A program made the translations under genes and the position numbers. The notes beneath the pieces are model-generated. The model saw only the letters and a list, made by a program, of their open reading frames with translations. It searched no databases and was not told the origin of the DNA. Positions 41,084-53,571 of a DNA stretch of 64,000 nt are shown here, piece by piece. The stretch is from Closterium sp. Naga37s-1 (lineage: Eukaryota; Streptophyta; Zygnematophyceae; Desmidiales; Closteriaceae). Location: positions 975,501 through 1,039,500 of the forward strand of contig CANJKZ010000080.1 of assembly GCA_947471745.1 (NCBI GenBank). The letters are read 5' to 3'. Numbering within the stretch: position 1 is the first letter of the stretch; every line of letters starts with the position of its first letter.

Positions 41084-43455
41084 CCCCACTTCACTCCTGG
41101 CCGTAGCTCGACTTGACCTGTTTGACCACTCTGCTGAGTTCTGAGCAATGCTGGTACTGCTGACGTGGCAGTCGCTTCGTCAGGAAGTCAGCTGCCATGT
41201 CACCTGTTGAGCAGTAGGTCAAGTCGACCTTGCCCCTGTCTACTTCGTCGTTAGCAAAGAAATACCGCAATGTGTTTGGTTCGGTTGACGAAGCCAGGTT
41301 TGTTCGCGATGCGGATCGCGCTTTGATTGTCGTAGTGCAGGCGGAAGGTGGGCGAAACTGGAATTTTCGCTTCCTGCAAGAGTTCTTGCAGGTAGAGGCC
41401 TTCGCAAACTGCTGCTGTAGCTGCGATGAATTCCACTTCGGCTGATGACAGGGCAACCAGCTCTTGTTTCTGCGAGTTCCACGAAATTGGTCCGGTCGGC
41501 TCGAGGCGGAACAGAAAGCCAGTCCTGGACCGTCGATTGTCAGGGTCTGCTGCGTGATCGGCGTTCACGTAGCCGATGAGGTTAAAGGATGGGGTTGGCA
41601 CCGTTGAGTAGCAGAGCCCAATCTTGGGCGTTGAAATGAAGAACTATAAGGCGCGCTGCAGATCCAGAAGGTTCCCAGCCGTTGGTTTGCGGGAGTACTG
41701 AGCCAGCTCGCAATGTAGGAAAGGTCGGGCCTGCAGGTAACAGAGGCGAAGAGCAGACATCCCAACTGCTGCTGATAAGTCTGAATGCCAGCGGGGGATA
41801 GGGCTTTGTTGTCAGGTTTGTGGTTCGGTCCGGGAGTTCGGTAGGGAATGGAGAGTGGTGCAAGCGAAATGTTGAAGCGTTTCCCAAGCTCCTCTGCATA
41901 CTTAGCCGCTGAGAGGTGAATGGCTTCTGGTGCGTAGGAGATATTAAGTCCTAGAAACTGCTTCACCTCGTAGTTGCAGGTAATGTCGACGCGCCCCGCC
42001 AGGCTTTTCTCGAACTGCTCTAGTAGTTCATTGCTTGACCATGTGTAAAGGAGGTCGTCGACGTAGACCGTGAGCAGGATGTATTCGCCGCGGAAATCAC
42101 GGCGGTACATCCCTGGGTCGTGAGGCAGCTGCTTGAACCCAATTTCAAGCAGGATGTTATGCAGATACTGCTGCCAGAGCCTTGGCGCTTGCTTGATACC
42201 GTAAAGGGACTAGCGCAGCTGGCACACGCGCGAGTCCCCTTCGCCGTACGTGTGCGGCTGCTCCACGTAGATCACAGCATCTACTAACGCATACACGAAC
42301 GTTTTTTTCACGTCGATCTGGCGCAGAGGCAGGTGTCTAGCGGCTGCGATGGCGAGCAGGATTCGGACTGAGGTGTGGCGGCTGACCGGCGCGAATGTCT
42401 GGTCAAAGTCGATGCCGTGCCTCTGATCATAGCCGCGCACCACCCAACGCGCCTTGAAGCGCTCGATCGTGCCATCTGCTGCGGTCTTCACGCGGATGAG
42501 GACCCTTGCGCCTTTAATCGCTGCGCGGTCGACCAACACCCAGGTGTCTCGGGATTCGAGCGCTTTAATATCCGCGTCCATTGCTTCGCGCCACTCCTTG
42601 CTGTGTGGTCCAGTAAGAGCTTGGCGCGGGTTTCGCGGCTCGATGACACGTGGCGCCTTTGAGGTTGCAGCGTGGAGTCCGAGCAGCTGCAGCCCAGAGA
42701 AGGTGCTGTCATGGCGATCCTGTAGGACAACTTCCTGCACGTCGTCGTCATCGCTTTCTGGTTGAGGAGGTGCTGGTGGTGCTGCGCTTCTGCCACTTCC
42801 TCTCGTTCCGCCCATTCCTCCTCCAGGGGAATCGTCGTCGTCGTCGTCATCGCTGCTGTGGCAATCCCCCCTCGTGAACTCGCCCCTGGTGTCTTGCTCC
42901 AGGATCGCTGCAGCGGCTTTGTCCTCAGGTGTTGCGTAGTTGTGTCATTCGCGTAGACGCGATTCGCGTTTGTTTGCTCGTCAAGGTGGATCTGCTCGAG
43001 GAAGAGACGTTCGTAGAAGATAACGTCGTGCGCGAGAAGGTCTAGAATAATCCACACCTTATGCTCGTGGTTGATGCCGAGGTGGATTCCCCATCGCGCG
43101 CGGCTAGCGCATTTGCCGATGGTTGACGTCGGCGGGCGGTACTGCACCATGCACCCCCACACGCGGAGCATGGATGTGTCGCCCTTGGTTCCGATCCATT
43201 TCACATGAGGGGACAGGTTGCCAGTGATGGCGGTGGTTGACAGTAGGTTGTGCACCCGCACGGCGTGGTGCATTGCGTAGGTCCAGTAGACTGGCGGCAG
43301 CTTCGATTGCTTCATCAGCGCCCGCACCTTCGTCATAAGCATGCGGTTCGTTCGCTCGGCTACGCCCTACTGCTGGTGCGCGTAAGGGAGAGAGATGTGA
43401 TGCTCGATCCCTTTTTGCGCGTAGTCCTGCATCTCCTTACTGTCAGAAATAGTAA
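41084..43455 (-). pseudogene. Copia B pol remnant, 5' truncated
   Basis: Minus strand, from about 43455: integrase C-terminal part (VYWTYAMHHAVRVHNLLS, WGCMVQYRPP), linker, RT start (HSKEWREAMDADIKALE, FDQTFAPVSRHTSVRILLA), YVDDLLY (42050-42110) and RNase H (CLLFASVTCRPDLSYIAS, SAEVEFIAA, YDNQSAI). There are several frame breaks and stops. Gag, protease and the 5' LTR are missing. Confidence 0.88.
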
Positions 43456-43460
43456 ACATA

Positions 43461-43513
43461 CCTAGGCTTAGGAGTAACCCTAGCCTAGGTTCTTGTCTAG
43501 AAAAAAACAAGAA
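43461..43513. repeat. Two adjacent short hairpins at a retroelement junction
   Basis: CCTAGGCT..AGCCTAGG (43461-43489) followed directly by TTCTTGT..ACAAGAA (43490-43513), in the 100 bp separating copia B (-) from copia C (+). Confidence 0.8.
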
Positions 43514-43555
43514 TGAGAACAGCAGAAGAAGGGTTTCACTAGCAAACAATGGGAT

Positions 43556-44796
43556 ACATACGAGACGTACTCGCCGGTGAGCAGCTACGTCACGCTGGGG
43601 ATCTTCCTCAGCATCGTTGCCGTCCTCGACCTCAACCTGATGCAGCTCGACATGAAGAACGCTTTCCTGCAGCCTCTATGGGCTGAAGCAGTCGCCGCTG
43701 CTGTGGTACAGGGCTCTCAACAGGGTGCTGCTGGGCGCTGGCTGGAAGAAGAGCCAGGTCGACAGCGAGCTCTACTTCAAGGCCGGCAACGACGGAGTGA
43801 CCTGCTGGGTGCTGGTCTACGTCGACGACCTGCTCGCCGCCAGCAGCAGCACTGTGATGCAGAAGGAGATGAAGGAGCTGCTGGAGGCCGCTTTCGAGCT
43901 GCGCGAGATCTCGCTCGTGGTGAAGTACCTTGGGTTGGAGATTGTGCGCGACAGGCCAACGAGGAAGCTATGGCTGCACCAGCAGAACTATGCCGACTAG
44001 CTGCGTAGGCGCTTCATCGACAAGGAGCAAGGTGGGCGCATACCAAAGACGCCGGTCTCGGTCGACGCCTACACCGAACTGAAATTCGACGACCATGAGG
44101 CGTATGAGTGCGAGGAGGAGGAGTACCGGCAGAAGGTCGGCTCGCTGTAGTTCGCGGTGACGACGACGACGCCGGACATTGCTTTCGCCTGCACCAAGCT
44201 GGGGAGCGGCCTCACAGTGAGAATCGACCAGCACTGGCGCGAGGTCGACCACTGCCTTGGAGTTCGGCAGTGGACCAGAGTCGTTGGAGCTGATCGGCTA
44301 CGTGGACGCCGACGACACGGGCGACAAGCAGAATCGAACGAGCACGTGTGGCTACGCGTTCGTCTTCGGAGGGGCCGCGGTCTCCTGGTCGAGCCAGCGC
44401 ATCAAGTGCGCGACGCTCTCCTCGACCGAGTCAGAGTACGTCGTGGCTACTGACGCCGGCAAGGAGGGGCGTCGACTTCGCTTCCTCCTAGCAGAATTCA
44501 AGCTGCTCGACGCTGGGAAGCCGACTGTCCTCCGTGTGGATAACAAGTCGGCAATCACAGTCGCTGAGGGCTTGGGGCTGACGGGAAACCTCAAGCGCAT
44601 GGAGCGACGATCCGCCTGGCTGCAGCACATATTGAGGCACGGGAAGTTCGTGCTGAAGTACATCCCGACCACCGAGCAGCCGGCCAATTTCCTAACGAAG
44701 GCGCTGCATTTTCCGGCTTTCAACCGGTACTCAGTCGCCATCGGCCAAGTTCGTCTGGCCGACGTCGACAACGGCGACGATGATGTGCAGCAATAG
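43556..44796 (+). pseudogene. Copia C RT-RNase H remnant
   Basis: Homologous to 58570-59911 of copia D. Reads SSYVTLGIFLSIVAVLDLNL, skips the stretch between NAFLQ and the active-site region (internal deletion near 43675), then VLVYVDDLLAASSS (43811-43850), GYVDADDTGDKQNRTS and the RNase H end through to VQQ-stop at 44796. Stops at 43998 and 44148 where element D has AAG and CAG, plus frameshifts. All 5' parts are absent. Confidence 0.9.
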
Positions 44797-44925
44797 GTGC
44801 CGTGCCCTTCTGCACGGCTGGTGCGGTGACGTTGTGCTGTGTGTGGGGTGCACGCTAAGGACGAGTTTTCTCCGTGGAGTACTACCGTGTGGGCTGGAGG
44901 CCCGAGCGTGAGCGCGGCAGAGGAG

Positions 44926-46013
44926 TGTTAACGGGAGTGAAGTGTTGGCCCCGCCCTCGCTTGGGCAACGCCGACGACTTGGTCGGATATATGGGAGAAG
45001 CAGCCGACCGTTCACAGTGAGGGAGCTGCTCGACGGTCTTCGTCAAGTTGCAGGGATCACTGTGGTGTTGCCATCGAGCTGCTTGACGGTTGCAGCTGAC
45101 TGGGTTGGTCGGGCCGTCGACCAGGAGGAGCAGTTCGACAAAGAGGTCGACGGAGAGGTCGACGGAGCAGTCCGTCGACCTAATAAGTGAGCAGCGGTCG
45201 ACGAGGGGAGCTCGGCGACAACAGCTGACAGTGCTGGTCGACGGAGGGATCCGTCGACCAGGGTGTTGCTCCACGGGAGCTGTGGTCGACCAGAGGCTCT
45301 TGGTGGTCGACCAGAGCACTTGGTGTTCGACCAAAGGCACTTGGTGGACGACCAGAGGCACCTGGTGGTCGACCAGAGGCTCTTGGTGGTCGACCAGAGC
45401 ACTTGGTGTTCGACCAAAGGCACTTGGTGGACGACCAGAGGCACCTGGTGGTCGACCAGAGCACCAAGTGGTGCCCAGGTCGACCAGGTAACCTGCTCGG
45501 CGAGTTCTGCGGAGGCACACGAACGACGTCGAGGTCGCAGTGTCGAAGGCGACTTCGGGCTGGTATCCCAGAGTTGATGTGGCTCATCAGGCGCAGACAA
45601 CAGCCGATAGATGCACATCAATGCAAGTCGGGCCAATCATCTGCCCGCACCTGCGAGCGTGCGCACGGCTGTGTTCTACGGGGCAACGCTGGACAAACGC
45701 TCTACTGCAGCGTTGGCACTCCGTCGACCTGCTCTGCTGGCAGGTCGCCCTTCTGCAGTGCTGGCGTGGCTCCTCTACGCAATGCTGGCAGGCGGTCGAC
45801 CAAGCTGCGCTGGCGGTCGACCAGGCTAGCTGCAGGGTTACTAGGTGCCTGATGTAGTCATTTCTGCTATTGCTAAATTCTGTAATACAATAATTCTGTA
45901 ATACAATCTTTGCCTAGTAAAACTCTTGCCGATTTCTCCCGTGAATGTGCAAGCATACCTACGATCACTCCCCCCCTAGGTTAGCTCGCTACTTTGTCGA
46001 GTGACTCTCCGCA
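44926..46013 (+). mobile_element. 3' LTR of copia C (1088 bp)
   Basis: Starts TGTTAACGGGAGTG after a purine tract and ends CTCTCCGCA, matching the ends of the copia D LTRs. The 34-bp satellite begins at the next base (46014). Confidence 0.88.
45284..45470. repeat. 20-21 bp minisatellite inside the copia C LTR
   Basis: Units of GGTCGACCAGAGGCACTTG type, organised as an 83-bp four-unit block present twice (45284-45366, 45367-45449) plus a partial. Absent from the copia D LTRs, which carry GCGTCC/GGACGCC repeats instead. Confidence 0.9.
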
Positions 46014-49000
46014 GGACCAACAAGTATGTTGGTCCAGTGGACCAGTTGGACCAATTGGCCTGCTGGTCCTGTGGACCGGTTGGACCAACTGGCCTGCTGG
46101 TCCAATGGTCCGGTTGGACCAACTGGCATGCTCGTCCTATGAACCGGCTGGACCAGCTAGCATGTTGGTCAAATGGACCGCTTGAACCAACTAACTTGTT
46201 GGTCCAATGGACCGCCCGTTGGTCCAATGAACCGGTTTGACCAACTGTCCTGTTAGTCCAATGGACCGGTTGGTCCAACTGGCCTGTTTGTCCTATGGAA
46301 CGGTTAGACTAACAGGCCTGTTGGTCCTATGGACCGGTTGGACCAACTAGCTAGTTTGTCCAGGGGACCGGTTGGACCAACTGCCATGTTGGCCCAATGG
46401 ACCGGGTGGACCAACTGGCCCGTTGGTCCAATGGATTGGTTGGACCAACTGGCCTGTTGGTCTGATGGACCGGCTAAACCAACTGCTTGTTGGCCAATGA
46501 ATCAGTTGGACCAACTGCCCACCTGGCCAAATGGACCAGTTGAACCACCTGGCCAATGGGCCTAATGGATCGGTTGGACCAACTGACTTGCTGGTTTAAT
46601 GGAACGGTTGGACCAACTGGCCTGCTGATCCAATGGACCGGCTAGACCAACTTGCCTGTTGGTCTAGTGGACCGGTTTGACCAACTGGCCTGCTGGTCCA
46701 GTGGACCGGCTGGACCAACAAGCATTTGGTCCAATGGACCCGTTGGACCAACCGCCCAGTTGTCCCAATTGACCGGTTGGACCAACTGCCGAGTTGGCCC
46801 AACAGATCGGTTGGTTCAACTGGCCTGTCGGTCCAATGGACGGGTCGGACCAACTGACTATGGACCGGTAGGACCAATTGGTCAGTTGTTCGAATGGAGT
46901 GGTTGAATCAACTTGCGAGTTTGTCTAGTGGACCGGTTGGACCAACTGGCCAGTTAGTCCAGTGGACCAATTGGACCAACTGCCCAGTTGGTCCTCTGGA
47001 CTGGGAGGAACAATTGGCCTGCTGGTCCAATAGACTGGTTGGACCAACTAGCCTGTTGGTCCAATAAACCGATTGGACTAGCTGGCTTGTTGGTCCAATG
47101 GACTGGTTGGACCATCTAGTCTGTTGGTCCTATGGACCGATTATACCAACTGGATTGCTGGTCCAATGGACTGGCTGGACCAACTGGCCTGTTGGTCCAA
47201 TGGACCGGTTAGAACAACTGGCCTCTTGGTTTAATGGACCGGTTGGACCAACTGGCCAATTGGTCCGATGGACCGGTTGGACCAGTTGGCACGCTTGTCC
47301 CGTGGACCGGTTGGACCAACTGGCCTATTGGTCCATTGGACCGGTTGGACCAACAGGTATGTTGGTCCTATGGACCGATTGGACCAACAAGCTAGTTGGT
47401 CCTGTGGACTAGTTGGACCAACTGCCATGTTGGCCCAATGGACAGGGGGACCAACTGGCCTCTTGATCCAATGGACCAGTTGGACCAACTAGCCTTTTGG
47501 TCTAAAGGACCGGTTGGACCAACTGGCCAGTTGGTCCAATTGGCTGGTTGGACCAACAGGCCTGCTTGTCTAGTGGACCGATTGGACCAACTGCCCAGTT
47601 TGTCCCGTGGACCTGTTGGACCAACTGGCCAATTGGCCTAATGGACCGGTTGGACCAACTAGCCTGTTGGTCCTATGGACCGAGTGGACCAACTGACCTA
47701 CTAGTCCAATCAACCAGCTGGACCAACCGGCCTGTTGGTCCAATGGACCGGTTGGAACAACTAGGTTGTTGGTTTAGTGGACAAGTTTTACCAAGTGGCC
47801 TACTAATCGAGTGAGCTGGCTGAACCAACTGGCCTGTTGGTCAAATGGAGCCGGTTGGACCAACTGTCTAGTTGGTCCAATGGACTGGTTGGACCAACAG
47901 GTGTGTTTGTATAGTAGACCGATTGGACCAACTGCCCAGTTTGTCCAGTGGTCCAACTGCTGAGTTGGTCCTATGGGCTTCGGAACCAACTAGCCTGCTG
48001 GTCCAATAGACCGATTGGGCCAGCTGGCCTGTTGGTCCAATAGACCCATTGTTCCAGCTGGCATGTTGGTCCAATGGATCGGTTGGACCAACTAGCCTGT
48101 TGGTCCAATGGACCCGTTTCTCCAATTGGCCAGTTGGCCAAATGGACTGGTTCAACCAACTTCCCAGCTGGCCCAATGGACCGGTTGGACCACCTGGCCA
48201 ATTGGCCTAATGGACCAGTTGGACCAACTAGCCTGTTGGTGCTATGGACCGATTGGACCAACTGGCCTAATAGTCCAATCAACCAGCGTCCAATGGACCG
48301 GTTGGAACAACTGGGTTGTTGGTTTAGTAGACATGTTTTACCAAGTGGCCTACTGATCGAGTGGATTGGCTGAACCAAGTGTCTTGTTGGTCAAATGGAC
48401 CGGTTGGACCAACTGGCTTGTTGGTCCAATGGACCAGTTGGACCAACTAGCTAGTTGGTCCAATGGACCGGTTGGACCAACTGGCGTGTTGGTTCAATGG
48501 ACGCTTGGACCAACCGGCCTGCTGGTCCAATGGACGCTTGGACCAACTGGCATGTTGGTCAAGCGGACCGGTTTGACAAGCTGGCCTGCTTGTAGAATGG
48601 ACCGGTTGGACCAACTAACCTGCTGGTCCAGTGGTCCGGTTGATCCAACAGGCTTGTTGGTCCAACGGCTTGCCCGCTGGTCCACAAGACCGGTTTGACT
48701 AACTTGCCATCCAATGGACCGGTTGGTCCAACTGGCATGTTGGTCCAATTTAAAGGTTGGACCGACTTGCCTGCTGTCCCAATGGACCGGTTGGACCAAC
48801 TGGCCTATTGGTCCAATGGACCGGTTGGACCAACTGGCATGTTTGCCTAGTGGACCGCTTGGACCAACTGGCCAGTTGGTCCAATGGACCGGTTGGACCA
48901 ACTTGCCAGTTGGTCTAGTGGACCGGATGCATAAACTGCCATGTTGGCCTAATGGACTAGTTGGACAAACTGGCCTGTTGGTCTAATGGACCGGATAGAC

Positions 49001-52000
49001 CAACTGGCTTGCTGGTCCAATGGTCCGGTTAGACCATCTAGCCAGTTGGTCATGTGGACTGCTTGGACCAACAAGCTAGTTGGTCCAGTGGACCGGTTGG
49101 ACCAACTGGCGTGTTGGCCCAATGGACCGGTTGGACCAACTCGCCTGTTGGTCCAATGGACCAGTTGGACCAAATGGCCTGTAGGCCCAATGGACCGCTT
49201 TGACCAACTGGCCAGTTGGTCGAATGGACGGGTTGGACCAACTGGCCAGTTGGTCTAGTGGACCGGTTGCATAAACTGCCATGTTGGCCCAATGGACTAG
49301 TTGGACAAATAGGCCTGTTGGTCCAATCGACCGGATAGACCAACTGGCTTGCTGGTCCAATGGACTTGTTTGACCAACAGGCCTGTTGGTCCTATGGAAT
49401 GCTTTCACCAACAGGCTAGTTGGTCCAGTGGACCGGTTGGACCAACTTGCGTGTTGGCCCAATGGACCGGTTGACCAACTGGCATTCTGGTCCAATTGTC
49501 GGATTGGACCAATTGGCCACTTGGCCCAGTGGACCGGTTGGACGAACTAGCCTGTTGGTTTATTGGACCGGTTGGACCAACTAGCCAGTTGGCCCAATGG
49601 ACTGGTTGGACCAACTGGCCTGTTGGTCCAAGTGGACCGGTTGGACCAACTGGCGAGTTGTCCCAGTGGACCAGTTGGCCCAACTGGTCTGTTGGCCTAA
49701 TGGACCGGTTGGACCAACCAGCCTATTGACCCAATGGACTGGTTGGACCAATTGGCATGTTGACCTTATGGACCGGTTGGTCCAACTGGAAAGTTGGTCC
49801 AGTGGACCGGTTTGACCAACTGGCCAGTTCGTCAAGCGGACCGCTCGGACCAAGTGGCCAGCTTTTCAAGTGGACCGGTTGGACCAATTGGCTTGTTGGT
49901 CCAATGGACGGGTTGGACCAACTAGATAGTTGGTCTAGTGGACCTGTTGGACAAGCTGGCCAGTTGGCCCAATGGACCGGTTAGACCAACTGGCATGCTG
50001 GTCAAGTGGACCGGTTGGACCATCCAATGGAGTAGTGGGACCAACTGGCCTATTGGTCCAATGGACCGGTTGGACCAACTGCCAGTTGGTTTAGTGGACC
50101 GGTTGAATCAACTGCCATGTTGGCTCAATGGACTGGTTGGACCAACTGGCGTGTTGGCCAAATGGACCGGTTGGACCAATTGGTCGGTTGGCCTAGTGGA
50201 CCGATTGGACCAACTGGCCTGTTGGTCCTATGGACCAGTTGGACCAACTGGCCAGTTGGCCCAGTGGACCGGTTGGACCACTGGCCTGTTGGTCCAATGG
50301 ATCGATTGGACCAACTCGCCTGTTGGTCCAATGGACCGGTTGGACCAACTGGCCTGTTGGCCCAATGGACCGCTTTGACCAACTAGCTAGTTGGTCGAAT
50401 GGACAGGTTGGACCAACTGGCTTGTTGGTCTAGTGGGCCGGATGCATAAACTGCCATGTTGGCCCAATGGACTAGTTGGACAAATAAGCCTGTTGGTCCA
50501 ATGGACCGGACAGACCAACTGACTTGCTGGTCCAATGGACTTGTTTGACCAACAGGCCTGTTGGTCCAATGGAATGCTTGGACCAACTAGCCTGTTGGTC
50601 CAATGGACCGGTTGGACCAACTGGCTTGTTGGTCCAATGGACCGGTTGGACCATCTGACCAGTTGGACCTGTGGACCGGTTGGACCACTTGGCCAGTCGG
50701 TCCAGTGGACCAGTTGGACCAACTAGCCTGTTGGCCCAATGGACCGGTTGGACCAACTGACATTCATGTCCAATGGACTGGTTGGACAAATTGGCCACTT
50801 GACCTAGTGGACCGGTTGGAACAACTAGCCTGTTGGCCCAGTGGACTGGTTGGACCAACTGGCCTGTTGGTCCGATGGACCGGTTGGACCAACTGGCCAC
50901 TTGGCCCAGTGGACCAGTTGGACCAACTGGCTTGTTGGCCCAGTGGACCGGTTGGACCAACTGGCCAGTTCGTCAAGTGGACCGCTCGGACTAACTGGCC
51001 AGTTTTTCAAGTGGACCGGTTGGACCAACTGGCTTGTTGGTCGAATGGATCAGTTGGACCAACTGGCTTGTTGGTCCAATGAACCGGCTGGACCAACTGG
51101 TCAGTTGGTCCAGTAGACCGGTTGGACCAACTGGCCTGTTGACCCAATGGACCGGGTTGACCAACTAGCCTGTTGGTCCTGAGGACCGGTTGGACAAGCT
51201 GGCTAGTTGGCCCGATGGACCGGTTGGACCAACTGGCATGTTGGTCCAGTGGACCAGTTGGACCGTCCAATGGACTGGTTGGACCAACTGGTCTGTTGGT
51301 CCAATGGACCGGTTGGACCAACTGGCCAGTTGGTCTAGTGGACCGGTTGAATCAAATGCCATGTTGGCTCAATGGACTGGTTGGACAAACTGGCCTGTTG
51401 GTCCAATGGACCCGATAGACCAACTGGCTTGCTGGTCCAATGGACTTGTTTGACCAAATGGCCTGTTGGTCCAATAGAATGCTTGGACCAACTGGCCTGT
51501 TGGTCCAATGGACTGGTTGGACCAACTGGCTTGTTGGTCCAATGGACCGGTTGGACCATCTAGCCAGTTGGTCCAGTGGACCTGTTGGACCAACTGGCCT
51601 GTTGGCCCAATGGACCGGTTGGACCAATTGGCCAGTTGGCCCATTGGACCGGTTGGACCAACTGGCCTGTTGGCCCAATGGACCGGTTGGACCAACTGGC
51701 TAGTTGGTCCAGTGGACCAGTTGGACCACTGGCCTGTTGGTCCAATGGACCGGTTGGACCAACTCGCCTGTTGGTTTGATGGACCGGTTGGACCAACTCG
51801 CCTGCTGGCCCGATGGACCGGTTGGACCAACTGGCCAGTTGGTCCTGTGGACCGGTTGGACCAACTGGCCAGTTGGTCCTGTGGACCGCTTGGACCAACA
51901 GGCGTGTTGGCCCAATGGACCGGTTGGACCAACTGGCGTGTTGGCCCAATGGACCGGTTGGACCAACTTGCATTCTGGTCCAATGGACCGATTGGACCAA

Positions 52001-53571
52001 TTGGCCACATGGACCAGTGGACCGGTTGGATCAACTAGGCTGTTGGTCCAATGGACCGGTTGGACTAACTGGCCAGTTGGCCCAATGGACTGGTTGGACC
52101 AACTTGCCTGTTGGTCCAATGGACCGGTTGGACCAACTGGCCAGTTGGCTTGGACCAACAGGCCTGTTGGCCTAATGGACAGGTTGGACCAACTAGCCTA
52201 TTGACCCAATGGACTGGTTGGACCAATTGGCATGTTGATCCAATGGACCCGTTGGACCAACTAGATGGTTGGTCCAGTGGACCGGTTTGACCAACTGACC
52301 TGTTCGTCAAGTGGACCGCTCGAACCAACTGGCCAGTTTGTCAAGTGGACCGGTTGAACCAATTGGCTTGTTGGTCCAATGGACTGGTTGGATTAACTAG
52401 CCTTTTTGTCCAATGAACCGGCTGGACCAACTGGCCAGTTGGTTCAGCAGACCGGTTGGACCTCCGGGTTGACCAACTAGCCTGTTGGTCCAATGGACCA
52501 GTTGGACCAACTAGATAGTTGGTCCAGTGGACCGGTTGGACAAGTTGGCCAGTTGGCCCAGTGGACCGGTTGGACCAACTTGCCTGTTGGTCCAATGGAC
52601 CGGTTGGACCAACTAGCCTATTGACCCAATGGACTGGTTGGACCAATTGGCATGTTGACCCAATGGACCCGTTGGACCAACTAGATGGTTGGTCCAGTGG
52701 ACTGGTTTGACCAACTGACCAGTTCGTCAAGTGGACCGCTCGAACCAACTGGCTAGTTTGTCAAGTGGACCGGTTGGACCAATTGGCTTGTTGGTCCAAT
52801 GGACCAATTGGACCAACTAGCCTTTTTGTCCAATGAACCGGCTGGACCAACTGGCCAGTTGGTCCAGTAGATTGGTTGGACCTCCGGGTTGACCAACTAG
52901 CCTGTTGGTCCAATGAACCGGTTGGACCAACTAGATAGTTGGTCCAGTGGACTGGTTGGACAAGCTGGCCAGTTGGCCTAGTGGACCGGTTGGACCAACT
53001 TGCCTGTTGGTCCAATAGACGAGCTTGTTGGTCCAATGGACCGGTTGGACCATCTGGCCAGTTGGTCCTGTGGACCGGTTGGACCAACTGGCCAGTTGGT
53101 CCAGTGGACCGGTTGGACCAACTAGCCTGTTGGCCCAATGGAGCGGTTGGACCAACTGGCATTTAGGTCCAATGGACCGGTTGGACCAATTGGCAACTTG
53201 GCCCAATGGACCGGTTGGACCAACTGGCCTGTTGGCCCAGTGGACTGGTTGGACCAAATGGCCTGTTGGTCCAATGGACCGGTTGGACCAACTGGCGAGT
53301 TGGCCCAGTGGACCAGTTGGACCAACTAGCCTGTTGGCCTAAAGGACCGGTTGGACCAACTGGCCTGGTGACCCAATGGACCGGTTGGACCAATTGGCAT
53401 GTTGACCCTATGGACAGGTTGGACCAACTGGATTGTTGGTCTAGTGGACCGGTTTGACCAACTGGCCAGCTCCTCAAGTGGACCGCTCGGACCTACTGGC
53501 CAGTTTGTCAAGTGGACCAGTTGGACCAACTGGCTTGTTGGTCCAATGGACCAGTTGGACCAACTGGCCTG
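46014..53571. repeat. 34-bp palindromic satellite array, left block
   Basis: About 220 diverged monomers of 34 bp: a 26-bp near-palindrome (TTGGACCAACTGG and its complement) plus TGGACCGG. The unit contains repeated GGWCC sites and no stop codon, so long Trp/Gln/Pro-rich frames appear on both strands with a 34-codon period. These are not genes. The array begins at the copia C LTR and is interrupted by copia D. Confidence 0.95.

Noticed and set aside
45284-45470. CRISPR-like or regulatory array of GGTCGACC repeats
   Set aside because: No unique spacers; it lies inside an LTR and is a minisatellite.
46014-53571. Dozens of overlapping open frames on both strands with WTGWTNWPVGPMDRLDQL-type repeats
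   Set aside because: They follow from a 34-bp stop-free satellite unit that cycles through the three frames. The same frames are open on both strands, with no start context or gene structure.
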